A stretch of DNA of 64,000 nt. Source: Haematococcus lacustris (taxonomy: Eukaryota > Chlorophyta > Chlorophyceae > Chlamydomonadales > Haematococcaceae). The notes beneath the pieces were generated by a model that worked only from the letters and a program-made list of their open reading frames with translations, was not told where the DNA came from and ran no database searches. This document shows, piece after piece, positions 32,440 through 43,089 of this stretch (position 1 is its first letter; the number at the start of each line of letters is the position of its first letter). Both the position numbers and the translations under genes were made by a program. Location: contig JASKMD010000025.1 in the NCBI GenBank assembly GCA_030144725.1, forward strand, positions 8,300,033-8,364,032. The letters are read 5' to 3'.

Positions 32440-33930
32440 GCAACACCCTAAGCAGCACTATACCTATTAACAACACAGCCTCTCACACAAGGGCCGTGCC
32501 TGAGAGGTGTCAACACACAGCGAAGCTGAGAACCCTGGTAGGGAAGGGAGTGCATCTCCACCTTGCAATGCAACCGAGGACGGCTGGGGCAGGGGCAGGA
32601 TAGGATGCCTTGTGCTGCTGGCCCACTCCAAGGGATGCGGGCAACAGACTGGTTGCCATGCCCGCAGGTCTTTACCATTCCTTGTCCTAGCAGTGCAGGC
32701 TTCCTTTGGGCTGCAGGTGGGCCACCCTCCCTCACACTTCAAGGCAAAGGGTGTTATTCACCCTCGTTGCGTGCAGCCCCCCTGCTCAGCCACTGTAGGC
32801 TGTGTAGGACAGTGTAGTCTGTGCCCATGCATAGGCTCAAAACTTTCCCCCCTTCATCTTTGCAGCAACCCCAGCCCGCCTTACCCTGCACTGACTTTTC
32901 TATCCACCCTGTAGCTGTGGGCTGCAAGTGTTTGCACCCCCCGCTGCACCTTTGCTTGCATCCTGTGTGAGCACCCCAGGCAATAGCAATAGTGGCAGGT
33001 CACCAGCTCCATTGCAAGCCAGGCTGCACAGGACTCTCCCTTGAGGCTGTACCCCGTACACAGCTCACTTTTGTGTACCAGACCTTGCCAACATAGCAAT
33101 CACTGTGTCGCCATGGCTTCTAGCAATGCAGACAGTGCTACATGCCAGCAGTGAGGAGCGTGATGCTGTGTGGCATGCGCATGGGCCATCTTCCACCGCT
33201 CCGTGCCATGCCATTGCTGTTGCTGTTGCCTGACGTGATCACAGCCGGCTAATGCTTGGCTGTTGCTGGGTGCAGCTGCCCTTGAGATGGCAAACCGCCC
33301 TGGGCTTGTTAGAAGTGTACCTGATACGGTCAGCTCCCCACATTGAGCATGGACCAGGGTGGTTGGATTTCTCGCTGGCATCCCTGGTTGGTGTGGGGAG
33401 GGAGGCCTGGTGCAAAGTGTGTTGTGACGGGAGTTGAACCCAGACGCTGCTCAACAGGGGCTTGTGCTATGCTTTGGTGCCCGCAATGTGTGTGTGCATG
33501 CATGCAACAGTCTCCTAGGGCAGAGGGAACCGCAGCAGGGAGTGGGCATGCGCATGGATGGCTGGATAGCAGGGGCGGTAGGGGCGGCAGGGGCGGCAGG
33601 GGCGATGTATTAGGAATAATTATCGTGGTTAATGTGTGACATTTGTGTTCAGCCACTTGTGTGTGCCCACAGCTACACAATGAGTTACATTCTGCATGCC
33701 CATGTCTCAGAGGATGGCACACCCTAGTGTATTTTGCATGCAACCTGCCATGCCTTCATGTGATGTTGCATGGTGCATGGGATGTCTTAGCTCTTCACAC
33801 CTACGTCACCTTTGACATGGTGCCCACATTGTGTCTCTGTCCACTTATCAAGCAGCCATGAGCCCTGGACCACACAATGCTGAGTAGCCGTGCGCACGAG
33901 GTTCATGTGCCTTGTCCCATGGTGCTGCAG

Positions 33931-34041
33931 GCGTTTGGGCTCCCCACCTGGTGGGTGTACAGGTCGGAGCGCCAGAGTCGATTCCAGCACATTGTGGCGC
34001 GCTACAACAAGGAGTTTGGTACCGGGATCAAATCCCTATGA
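33931..34041 (+). CDS. Probable terminal exon, unidentified
   Basis: Begins right after CTGCAG and reads AFGLPTWWVYRSERQS then FQHIVARYNKEFGTG and ends KSL with TGA at 34039-34041. Charged and aromatic composition is protein-like. Which upstream exons it joins is not resolved; it may belong with the frame starting at 32095. 32440-33930 otherwise shows nothing I can support. Confidence 0.35.
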   Translation, partial: AFGLPTWWVYRSERQSRFQHIVARYNKEFGTGIKSL

Positions 34042-35143
34042 CGACATAGCCTGCTGACACCACAATGGGGAGGTGGGAGGGTTGCTGGTGGTCGTCACCG
34101 GCCAATGAGCTATGGTGATGGTCACGATGAGCTCGAGGATTTGGATGGTCTGAAGCGAAAATCAAGAGAACAGGACGGAGACATGTCTGGCATTGCCGCA
34201 TTGCGTTGGCTGGTGGTCAGTGATGACGGAGACAGGGTGTGCTCGTGTTCCTGCCACTGCTGGCTTTCACTGTGCCATAGAGGGGCATGGAGCCCTATCA
34301 TGTGGCATGGAGCAGTGTGCTCTGCTGGTTTGGGCCCAACCCCCCTTCCCTATTTCACTGAAGAAGACCATCATCTGCTGGCGGTAGACCTAGAGCTCTC
34401 TACCAACAGTGTTACATCCCTGCTCCGTCCAAATAGTACCGTTGTCTAGGAGTCAGGCAAGGGTGCACAATCGGCTGTGAACGTCTGCACAACCCATTCA
34501 CCAGTTGCTGTTCCTCGAACACACACTGGCACATGTCGTCCAATTGAGCCACTAATCTAATGTCTGCACCAAAAGAGGTTATTCCCCGCCTCATCTGCAG
34601 CTGGTGATGATGATGTCCTTACGCCGCTTAAGCCATCTGCCATCAGGCTACTTGACCTCACTTCCAAGTGAGACTACACAATGCCACGCCCTGTTTCCAT
34701 GGTAGGGACTTGCCCTGCTTTGCCGCACCCATCACCCTCCACAGCAGCACCACCACTAGGTATCACTGAAGCACCCGCACCCCTGTCCTGGCCTGAGTGG
34801 CAGTCACATGCCACAGCACCCACCTCCAACCCCAGTGGCCCGCTCGCTCCCTGCTCCTCGAGCCCTGTTGACCTTGCCACCTAGCCACACCTCTAGCCCA
34901 GTTCTTTTCTCAGTCTTTTACCTTTTGAGGTTGGCTTGTATCCACCTCAGCCCTGCCTCCTTTGTGTAACAACTACAATCTAGGAGTTGCCACAGGCCTG
35001 CTGACCTTACGGCATGGCCTCTACAGGGCTCCTCCTCCTGCTCCTCCTGCCGCCCTGCTCCTCCTGCTCCTCCTGCCGCCCTGCTCCTCCTGCTCCCACT
35101 CCCTCTCCTGCACCTTCTGCCCGACCCGCTCCTCCTCCTCTCC
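34042..35143. other. No supported gene
   Basis: Spacer between a plus-strand exon and a minus-strand gene; only open frames without motifs. 35035-35130 is a CTCCTGC-rich simple sequence. Confidence 0.4.
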
Positions 35144-35770
35144 CTACTCCTGCATCTCCTCTAGAGCATACCGCACCTCCTCCAAGGCATCGTTGATGTC
35201 AGCAACGCACCTGCAGCCAGGGCCAGCGCCTGCCCCTTCACACCACACTCATCTCACCACAGCAGCAGCAGGAGGAGCAATGGCAGCAGCGGCAGGAGCA
35301 GGAGCAGGGGTGGCGGCAGCAGTGGCAGCAGCATTCCCTGCCCCCCCAGCAGCCCGCCTGGTCACCTGTCCAGCAGGAGCAGCGCCTCCTGCACCGCAGC
35401 CGTGTACTCCGCTTCACTGGGCTCCTCCTCCTCCTGACCCCCAGCCCCCTCTCGCGCACCGCAGCCGCAGCATCCGTGCCCCTGGCCTTTGCTGAGCAGC
35501 AGGCTGTCTGGCTGCAGCCCAGCAGCTGAGGGGCCAGGGGCATGGCCAGGTTCCAGGGGGCCACCGTGGCCCCCACCCAGCCCTGCACCTCCCTCCGCGT
35601 GCCCGTGCTGCCAGCTGAAGGTGCGAAAGGCGGCGGCGGTGCGTAGGGATTGCAGGCTGAGGGTGAGGCGCAGTTTCTCACGCTCACTGTCCTGCAGCCA
35701 GGCGCCACACACAGTGCGGGCCACACTGAGCTCACACACAGGGAGTAAGGTGAGGGGCCCCCAGACGGGC
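35144..35770 (-). CDS. Unidentified protein with acidic helical C-terminus
   Basis: Last exon 35144-35210 (after GGCTGCAG) reads CVADINDALEEVRYALEEMQE and stop, and joins in phase to an exon ending at 35366 (donor CAG|GTGACC). That exon includes ELSVARTVCGAWLQDSE, LRLTLSLQSLRTAAAF, a Gly-rich stretch and EEEEPSEAEYTAAVQEALL. The end looks like a coiled coil. The 5' limit is uncertain; an ATG at about 35904 is in frame. No family recognised. Confidence 0.45.
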
Positions 35771-35946
35771 CATCCACCTCCTGCTGCACCTACACCTACA
35801 CACAGGCAGCCAGCCTGCACGCCAAACCCCAGAGGCGGGTAGTATAGCGGGGCGCTGCTCCACTGCCACGCTGTGCTGGCCCTGGCTATGGGCTGCCTAT
35901 TCATCAAGTCCCACAACCCTGAACTAGTAATGCAGCTGCGATCAAG

Positions 35947-36066
35947 CTAAAGCTCAGTAAAGGGTGTCTCATCCATGTCGTATAGGTCGTGGTGGTGCCC
36001 TTCCGCCCCGCGCCATAATTTGTGAGCTTGAGCCTGAGCCTGAGCCTGAGCCGAGGTGCTGATGTT
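35947..36066 (-). CDS. Probable C-terminal exon of an unidentified gene
   Basis: Reads ISTSAQAQAQAQAHKLW, RGAEGHHHDLYDMDET and PFTEL before TAG at 35947-35949. The gene would extend upstream toward or into the assembly gap. Confidence 0.35.
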   Translation of the reverse strand, partial: NISTSAQAQAQAQAHKLWRGAEGHHHDLYDMDETPFTEL

Positions 36067-36324
36067 GGGCAAAGTGGCAGCGCACAGCATGCAAGGCAGG
36101 CCCTCCTAGCCTCACCCACTGGCGCCTGAGCTGTATGTCCGCTGAGCTGGCACCCCACCCCTAGCAACCCACCTACCAGCTTACACGACAACCTCAGCTT
36201 GCCCACCTACACCAGACTGACCCATGGCCTGACAGCAAACACTAGCAGGATCATCAACCCCCTACCCCCCTACACTTACCCCTGCATTCTACCTGCCCCT
36301 CTCCTCTATCGTACCCCATCTGCC

Positions 36325-36824
36325 NNNNNNNNNNNNNNNNNNNNNNNNNNNNNNNNNNNNNNNNNNNNNNNNNNNNNNNNNNNNNNNNNNNNNNNNNNNN
36401 NNNNNNNNNNNNNNNNNNNNNNNNNNNNNNNNNNNNNNNNNNNNNNNNNNNNNNNNNNNNNNNNNNNNNNNNNNNNNNNNNNNNNNNNNNNNNNNNNNNN
36501 NNNNNNNNNNNNNNNNNNNNNNNNNNNNNNNNNNNNNNNNNNNNNNNNNNNNNNNNNNNNNNNNNNNNNNNNNNNNNNNNNNNNNNNNNNNNNNNNNNNN
36601 NNNNNNNNNNNNNNNNNNNNNNNNNNNNNNNNNNNNNNNNNNNNNNNNNNNNNNNNNNNNNNNNNNNNNNNNNNNNNNNNNNNNNNNNNNNNNNNNNNNN
36701 NNNNNNNNNNNNNNNNNNNNNNNNNNNNNNNNNNNNNNNNNNNNNNNNNNNNNNNNNNNNNNNNNNNNNNNNNNNNNNNNNNNNNNNNNNNNNNNNNNNN
36801 NNNNNNNNNNNNNNNNNNNNNNNN
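36325..36824. other. Assembly gap (500 N)
   Basis: Exactly 500 N bases; a scaffold gap probably of unknown true size. Long X-containing frames across it are meaningless. Confidence 0.99.
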
Positions 36825-36954
36825 GCACAATGACCCTACCCATCCCTCTCAAAAGGGGTAGCTGAGCGCTTGGGTGGTTGTCAGCCCGTGCTTGTTGTCC
36901 TCGTCATCTTGCCGCCTTGCTGCGATGTTGTTATGTTGTCACCTTGTTGGGTTG

Positions 36955-37090
36955 TGGTGTGGTGTGGTGTGGTGTGGTGTGGTGTGGTGTGGTGTGGTGT
37001 GGTGTGGTGTGGTGTGGTGTGGTGTGGTGTGGTGTGGTGTGGTGTGGTGTGGTGTGGTGTGGTGTGGTGTGGTGTGGTGTGGTGTGGTGA
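36955..37090. repeat. (GGTGT)n array
   Basis: About 27 units of a pentamer. Confidence 0.97.
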
Positions 37091-37093
37091 TGT

Positions 37094-37205
37094 GTGGTGA
37101 TGGTGGTGGTGATGGTGATGGTGATGGTGATGGTGATGGTGATGGTGATGGTGATGGTGATGGTGATGGTGATGGTGATGGTGATGGTGATGGTGATGGT
37201 GATGG
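37094..37205. repeat. (GGTGAT)n array
   Basis: About 18 units of a hexamer, adjoining the pentamer array after a short mixed junction. Confidence 0.97.
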
Positions 37206-37214
37206 GAGGGTGCG

Positions 37215-37565
37215 GTAGGGAGGTGTTGCGGTCATTGGGTGCATCAATGCATGTGCTTAGCATTTCCATATTGAGGTGTTGTGGAGTGATGGTGCATCGA
37301 GACATGTGCTTGCAAGTCCCGTAGCGAGGTGTTGCGGGACGTTTGGGTGTCCACACATGTGTTTTGCGGGGATGTTGCGGGGTGTTGGGTCGTCAATGCA
37401 TGTGTTTTGCGGGGGTGTAGCGAGGTGTTGCGGGGTGTTTGGGTGTCAATACATGTGTTTTGCGGGGGTGTAGCGAGGTGTTGCGGGGTGTTTAGTGGTC
37501 AATACATGTGTTTTGCAGGGATGTTGCGGGATGTTTGGGTGTCAATGCATGTGTTTTGCGGATGT
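37215..37565. repeat. Minisatellite of about 60-base units
   Basis: Five to six imperfect units containing GAGGTGTTGCGGGGTGTTTG and CAATACATGTGTTTTGCGGG; unit length varies between about 40 and 65. Confidence 0.88.
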
Positions 37566-37574
37566 AAGAGTCGA

Positions 37575-37925
37575 TGAAATAGTCGACATCTGTGCAGATG
37601 AAGCCACGACATCTGCACAGCCAAGCCGCGAATGTAAAAGTCGACATCTGTGCAGATGCTATAGACAACATCTGCACAGCCAAGGCTCGAATGTAATAGT
37701 CGACATCTGTGCAGATGTCGTCGTCAGCAGATGCACAGATGTTGGTCGCGGTATACGACATCTGTGCAGATGTCGACTTTCCGCAGCTGCACGGATGTCG
37801 ACATCGCCTGCATCTGTGCAGATGTCGACTAGCAGAAGCTGTGCAGACTAAGGACAACCGACATCTGTGCAGATTGCTTGGTTGAGAAATTCGCGGTCCA
37901 ACTACGTCGCAACGGATGCACGGAT
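37575..37925. repeat. Cluster of near-palindromic CATCTG-N2-CAGATG motifs
   Basis: At least ten copies of ACATCTGTGCAGATG or its reverse complement at irregular 15-50 base spacing (for example at 37587, 37607, 37644, 37669, 37704, 37730, 37760, 37812 and 37861). Several are extended by GTCGAC on one or both sides. Spacers differ, so this is not a simple tandem array. Confidence 0.85.
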
Positions 37926-37977
37926 TCACGTAAAACTTATACCGTTCGAACGGCCTTCTACTCTAGTTTTCAAAGAG

Positions 37978-38421
37978 CTATGGTCGGTCCAATCGCGACC
38001 GGTCCTTGTTTATCATGAGTGACGCTGGCCGCTCTGCCTGCTGCGCCGGGGCGTACACGCACACTAGGGACACTGGCCTGCCTGCGAGCTCCCCGTCTAC
38101 CCGCAGCACCCGCCCCTGGGCTCCCTCTGCCTGCAGCTGCACCTGGGTGCACCCTTGGAGGATGGTGGAGGGCTTGACCAATACCAAGCAGCCTTGGGAG
38201 CTGCCGGTGCCAGGAGTGTAAAAGCACTGCCCCCGCCAGGCGGGCTTGGCCCCCGAGGGGGCTTCTGCCCACTGCCACACGCTCTCCGCCAACGGTGAAA
38301 CCACTGGCGCCGGGCTGTCAGCGGCCCAGTCAAGCAGAGCCTGCAGTTTGTGCGGCTGGGCAAGGCCCTGCACGTTGAGGGTGACTGCCATGAAGCTGGC
38401 GGCCACACCTGGGCGCTGCAT
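37978..38421 (-). mobile_element. LINE fragment: endonuclease domain
   Basis: Minus-strand frame opens with TLNVQGLAQPHKLQALLDW and later has GCLVLVKPS and GRPVSLVCVYAPAQ, the pattern of APE-type endonucleases at the N-terminus of LINE ORF2. It is truncated at VTH after PASLM. Confidence 0.75.
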
Positions 38422-38449
38422 GGCTAGTCCTGGCTCGCCCCCACGCGGG

Positions 38450-39400
38450 TTATGCGTGTGTGGAGGAGGGTGGGTGGGTTAGGAAGGGGAGGCGGACCTG
38501 GCAAAGGGGGTGGGCCGGGGATAGGGGCTGGAGTGGCCTCAATGCAGGCCAACTTGGCCCTCGGGCGGCGCAGGCGGACCCGAGGCTCACGCGAATAGAT
38601 GGCCAGCGGGGGCCGCAGGGGCAGAGGACCGAGCTGCTCGACCTCTTCCCCAGCGTGCCCTGCCTGCTCCGGCTGCTGCCGCTTAGCCACCCTTGGCCTG
38701 CCCTCCCAGGGCCCTGCTGACTCAGCTGCAGGGCTGTCACAAGAGGCCCCTTGCGAGGTGGCCAGGCTAGCAGAGGGGCTGAGCAGCCCGTAGCGGCGCA
38801 CGTGTGGGGACCCATGGCCAAGCTGCGCAGCACGCTGCCTGCCGGCTTGCCACGGCCTTGGCTGAGCCTCTTGCTGGTGCCCTGCACGCTGTGCCTCCCA
38901 CTCCTAAGAAATGGAACCGGAAGAAGGGATGCCAAACCGGCGCCGGCAAGGCCCCCCTCTGGCTGGCTGGGTAGCTGGCTGCGAGCGGACTTGCCTCGAC
39001 CTACACTAAGCCACCCGCTGCCTCTCTTCCCGCCCAGCCCTCCTGTCATCCGGGGAGGGGCGCGGAGGGGCCCTCGCGGCGGTGTCAAGCCAGCGGGGAG
39101 GCTGACTACCCTGCAGCTCACCGGACCCATCCCGCACTGAGACGAACCGGCTGCCCAGGCCGGTGGAGGGACCAAGCTCCTGGGCTGGGAGAAGGGCAAC
39201 TGCACCAGGCTCCGTGACCTCCGTGCGGCAAGGGGCGGTGGGGGCCGCTGCCTCGGCGTCCATGGGGACAAGGGAGGGAGAGCTGGCGGAAGGTTCCCCT
39301 CCCACCCACTGCCCGGCTGCGGCTAGGCCCCTAGCTGTGGCATCTCTCAGCTTACGGGCAGCAAGCTTGCCCTTGGAGGCCAGCACCGCGCCCTAAAGAG
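38450..39400 (-). mobile_element. LINE-related Pro/Arg-rich sequence
   Basis: The frame at 39006-39386 contains KLAARKLRDATARGL and GELQGSQPPRWLDTAAR; the latter recurs at 43170-43260 next to LINE sequence, so this belongs to the same family. Frames are broken and no full protein can be read. Confidence 0.5.
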
Positions 39401-39754
39401 GGCCTTACCCAGCAACCCCAAGTGCCCCGGGGAGCACAGAGAGGTTGATGGGGGAATACCGGCAAGGGAGCCAGTGGCAACAGACCCCTCAAGAGGCCCG
39501 GGATGGACAGCGGGAGGATAAACAAGGGGGGGAGGGGCGGCCCAAGGGGGGCTGAGAGGGCCAGAGGGCAGAGGGTGGGAAGAGGGGTGTGTGGGAAAGC
39601 GCGCAGCGGGGCGGGACAGAGCAAGGCGCATGCGCCCGAGCCACGAAGGCCCCCACGGCGCTGGGCTGGAAGGTGGTGGGCTTTGTGAAGAGGGTAGTGG
39701 GCAAGGGACGGGGAAGGCGTGGGCGATCCAAAACTATCGGAGAAGGCACGGCCC

Positions 39755-40570
39755 CAGCCCCAGCCCCAGCCCCAGCTCCAGCCCCGGCCCAGCCCCAGCC
39801 CCAGCCCCAGCCCCAGCCCCAGCCCCAGCCCCAGCCCCCGCCCCCGCCCCCGCCCCGCCCCCGCCCCGCCCCGCCCCCGCCCCCGCCCCCGCCCCCGCCC
39901 CCGCCCCCGCCCCCCGCCCCCGCCCCCGCCCCCGCCCCCGCCCCCGCCCCGCCCCCGCCCCCGCCCCCGCCCCCGCCCCCGCCCCCGCCCCCGCCCCCGC
40001 CCCCGCCCCCGCCCCCGCCCCCGCCCCCGCCCCCGCCCCCGCCCCCGCCGCCCCGCCCCGCCCCCGCCCCCGCCCCCGCCCCCGCCCCCGCCCCCGCCCC
40101 CGCCCCCGCCCCCGCCCCCGCCCCCGCCCCCGCCCCCGCCCCCGCCCCCGCCCCCGCCCCCGCCCCCGCCCCCGCCCCCGCCCCCGCCCCCGCCCCCGCC
40201 CCCGCCCCCGCCCCCGCCCCCGCCCCCGCCCCCGCCCCCGCCCCCGCCCCCGCCCCCGCCCCCGCCCCCGCCCCCGCCCCCGCCCCCGCCCCCGCCCCCG
40301 CCCCCGCCCCCGCCCCCGCCCCCGCCCCCGCCCCCGCCCCCGCCCCCGCCCCCGCCCCCGCCCCCGCCCCCGCCCCCGCCCCCGCCCCCGCCCCCGCCCC
40401 CGCCCCCGCCCCCGCCCCCCGCCCCCGCCCCCGCCCCCGCCCCCGCCCCCGCCCCCGCCCCCGCCCCCGCCCCGCCCCCGCCCCCGCCCCCGCCCCGCCC
40501 CCGCCCCCGCCCCCGCCCCCGCCCCCGCCCCCGCCCCCGCCCCCGCCCCCGCCCCCGCCCCCGCCCCCGC
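39755..40570. repeat. (CCCCCG)n and related GC array
   Basis: Starts as CCCCAG units (39755-39835), then becomes CCCCCG with single-base slips (CCCCG and CCCCCCG units near 39860, 39910, 40050, 40415 and 40470). About 800 bases. It sits inside LINE-derived sequence and gives false poly-Pro, poly-Gly and Arg-Gly frames. Confidence 0.97.
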
Positions 40571-40619
40571 CACTCCTCCTGCCCCAACCCTCCCCTCTGC
40601 CCCCTCCTGCCCTCCCCTC

Positions 40620-41290
40620 CGCTCCCTCCTAGGCTGCTTGGCAAACCAGCCCCCCAACGCCTCGGGCCACAGCTGGTCGAAGTGGGCAGCGTCCAGCTCC
40701 GGGTCCTTTCCCTTGAACCAGGTGGAGGGCACAGCGCCGCAGAGGCCCACGCGGATGTCCCTCCCCACCCGATGCCAGTCCCGCTTGACGGCCGTGGTGA
40801 GGGTGGAGATGGCCTCCTCCACGACCCGCCTCGCCACCTGTTGTGGCTGCAGGGCTGTAGCGGCTCCTGAGCTGCGGAGGCGCCACACTGCGCCCAGGTA
40901 GGCAACGCGCAGCCGCAGCCACAGTAGGCTATCATAGAACTGAAAGGGGGGGGCCTCGCCGCAGGTGGGGCGCCCACTGAGGAGCAGCATGGCGTCGCCT
41001 AAGGGTGGGCGGGTGCCTGTGAGGCGGCCGTACACGTCCAGCACCCACTCCCAGGCTGGGACCACGGCGGGGCAGGTCAGGAAGGCGTGGGTGAGAGTCT
41101 CAAGATGCCCCGGCTGGCAGAAGCGGCAAGCGGACGAGCCCGGGGCAGCCGCCCCCTTGAGGATGTGGCCCCACAAGGCCCCGACCATGAGGCTGGCGTG
41201 ATGCACCCGCCAGGCCACGATGACGTGCTCCCGACGGAGGGTGGGGTCCAGCAGCTCCTTCCACACCTTCGCACACGGCTCCCATGCTCG
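40620..41290 (-). mobile_element. LINE fragment: 3' zinc-knuckle region
   Basis: Reads WKELLDPTLRREHVIVAWRV, then CRFCQPGHLETLTHAFLTC (a C-x2-C-x8-H-x4-C-type zf-RVT knuckle) and GLCGAVPSTWFKGKDPE. The frame runs into the GC array at 40570. Near-identical to 42825-43040. Confidence 0.8.
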
Positions 41291-41297
41291 CCCACCT

Positions 41298-42340
41298 GCC
41301 CCTACCCGCCCCCTTCCCCCCCGTCACCCCCCCTTCCTCCCCTCCCCGCCCCCTCGTGGCCCGAGGCCCCCTGGTTACCCAGCCCGGGCTCTGGCTGGGC
41401 ACACGGCAGGGCTGAGCTCTTGCTCACGCTCAGCGCAGGGCCCCCAGCGGCGCGGAACAGGCCCAAGGCCTCCACTACCACCATCCCGTCTCTGACCTGA
41501 TCGAGCACCACGATGGTGAGGTCGTCCGCATACTCCTTGGAGGGGAGCGCGGGGGTCAGGGCGGCCCTGTGCATGGCCAGAGGGCTGGAGGGGATGGTGG
41601 GGGTGCTGATGCGGCCTGCCAGCAGGAGCGAGCTGAGATAGCTAACTAGCGGCTGGAGCACGATGCACAAGTAGAGCGGGGAGGCCCGCTGCCCTGCAAC
41701 AGCCCCGACGCAAGGGGGAAGCTGTCGGTGAGGTGGCCGTTGACCAGCACCTGGCTCGTGGCACCCTAGTGCAGCAGCTGAGCCCAGCGCACATGCCCCT
41801 CCCGGCAGAACCCCATGGCCTCCATCGTGTCCTGGAGCAAGCCCCAGGAGACGTTGTCATAGGCCCCCGCCAGATCCAGCAACAACAGCCAGACTGGGCT
41901 GCCCCGCTGCTGCAGGTACTTAGCAGGCCCAGGTGGAACTACACGCTGTCGCTGATGTCCATGCCCAGGATGAAGGCCGATTGAGAGGGGGACACCATCA
42001 GGTCCAACGGCAGCTGCAGCCGGTCCTCCACTGCCCTGGCCACCTGGCGCACGTCGCAGTTGAGGAGCGTGATGGGGCGGTAGCCGGCCACCTGGTCCCT
42101 CGGCTTGCCAGCCTTGGGCACGAGGGTGATGATGCCTGCCAGGAACTCAGCCAGGGGGGCAGGGTGAGCGGTGTCTGCCAGGGCTTCTTGCAACATGGCC
42201 CGCAGCGGCCGCCCCAGCTCCACCCACAGCCGGCCATAGACCTCCATGGGCAGCCCATCTAGCCCCGGGGCCTTGCTGTGCGCGCAGCCCTGCAGAGCCC
42301 GGCCCAGCTCCTCCTCTGACAGCATAGGGCTGCCATCGGG
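41298..42340 (-). mobile_element. LINE fragment: reverse transcriptase, frame-broken
   Basis: 42325 to 41939 reads SKAPGLDGLPMEVYGRLW, LVPKAGKPRDQVAGYRPITL and SQSAFILGMDISDSV (RT fingers and palm). Another frame around 41480-41530 gives EYADDLTIVVLD, the catalytic YADD. Frameshifts and stops make it non-coding. Confidence 0.85.
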
Positions 42341-42429
42341 GCCCTCAGCAGCTCTGGCTTGGTTGGGGGGAGCGAGAGGGGGGGGCTGAGGTGCAGTCGG
42401 CGCAGCACTTGGGAGAGGCCGCAGCCTTG

Positions 42430-42745
42430 CGGGTGTGGGGGCGAGGAAGCAGGGCGCCCAGCAGTCCCTGCTGGCCAGCGCAGTCCTTGACCTGTACTAC
42501 GGCGACCGCTCCTCCTTCTACTTCTACCATCGCGACCAGCCCGCGCACACCCCCACCCTCATCTCCTCTCTCCAGCTTCCCTGCCAGCCAGGTCAGCCAG
42601 CAAACCTCACCACTCCGGCCGGGGTGAAGGCAGCGTGCAGGGCTTTCCAGCAGCACTATTCAGCTGCCGAGCCAAACGGAGTCTATGCAGCCAAGCCGGT
42701 GGACACAGCTGCGTGCGCCACGCTGCTGCGCCGGGGCGTACACGC
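42430..42745 (+). mobile_element. LINE fragment in inverted orientation (EN-RT linker)
   Basis: Plus-strand frame VLDLYYGDRSSFYFYHRDQ, TLISSLQLPCQPGQPANL and TTPAGVKAACRAFQQHYSAA. I take this as the segment between endonuclease and RT of the same LINE family, opposite in strand to its neighbours. Confidence 0.6.
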
Positions 42746-43080
42746 ACACTAGGGACACTGGCCTGCCTGCGAGCTCCCCGTCTACCCGCAGCACCCGCCC
42801 CTGGGCTCCCACTCCCAGGCTGGGACCACGGCGGGGCAGGTCAGGAAGGCGTGGGTGAGAGTCTCCAGGTGCGCCGGCTGGCAGAAGCGGCAAGCGGACG
42901 AGCCCGGGGCAGCCGCCCCCTTGAGGATGTGGCCCCACATGGCCCCGACCATGAGGCTGGCGTGATGCACCCGCTTGGCCACGATGACGTGCTCCCGACG
43001 AAGGGTGGGGTCTAGCAGCTCCTTCCACACCTTCGCACACGGCTGGCCCGCCTGAAGACCCACAGCCAGCTGGTCCACGG
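42726..43080 (-). mobile_element. Chimeric LINE piece: zinc knuckle joined to endonuclease segment
   Basis: 43060-42825 repeats the WKELLDPTLRREHVIVA to CRFCQPAHLETLTHAFLTC segment. At about 42812 it switches to a segment (RVLRVDGELAGRPVSLVCVY) nearly identical to 38040-38125. The junction is not an ordinary LINE order. Confidence 0.7.
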
Positions 43081-43089
43081 TGTCGGCCT

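Noticed and set aside
32095..34041. Confident PIG-H gene call
   Set aside because: Only a two-helix hairpin and a short VQASFGLQ match; the rest of the PIG-H domain could not be found, so left as unidentified.
36199..36861. Open frames spanning the N block
   Set aside because: Sequence is unknown; X residues carry no information.
37575..37925. Possible CRISPR array
   Set aside because: Repeat core is only about 15 bases and palindromic, spacing is irregular, no cas genes, and the genome is eukaryotic.
39352..41266. Several 350-540 residue Gly/Arg- or Pro/Ala-rich frames
   Set aside because: Artefacts of the CCCCCG array; only the LINE segment at the end is biological coding sequence.
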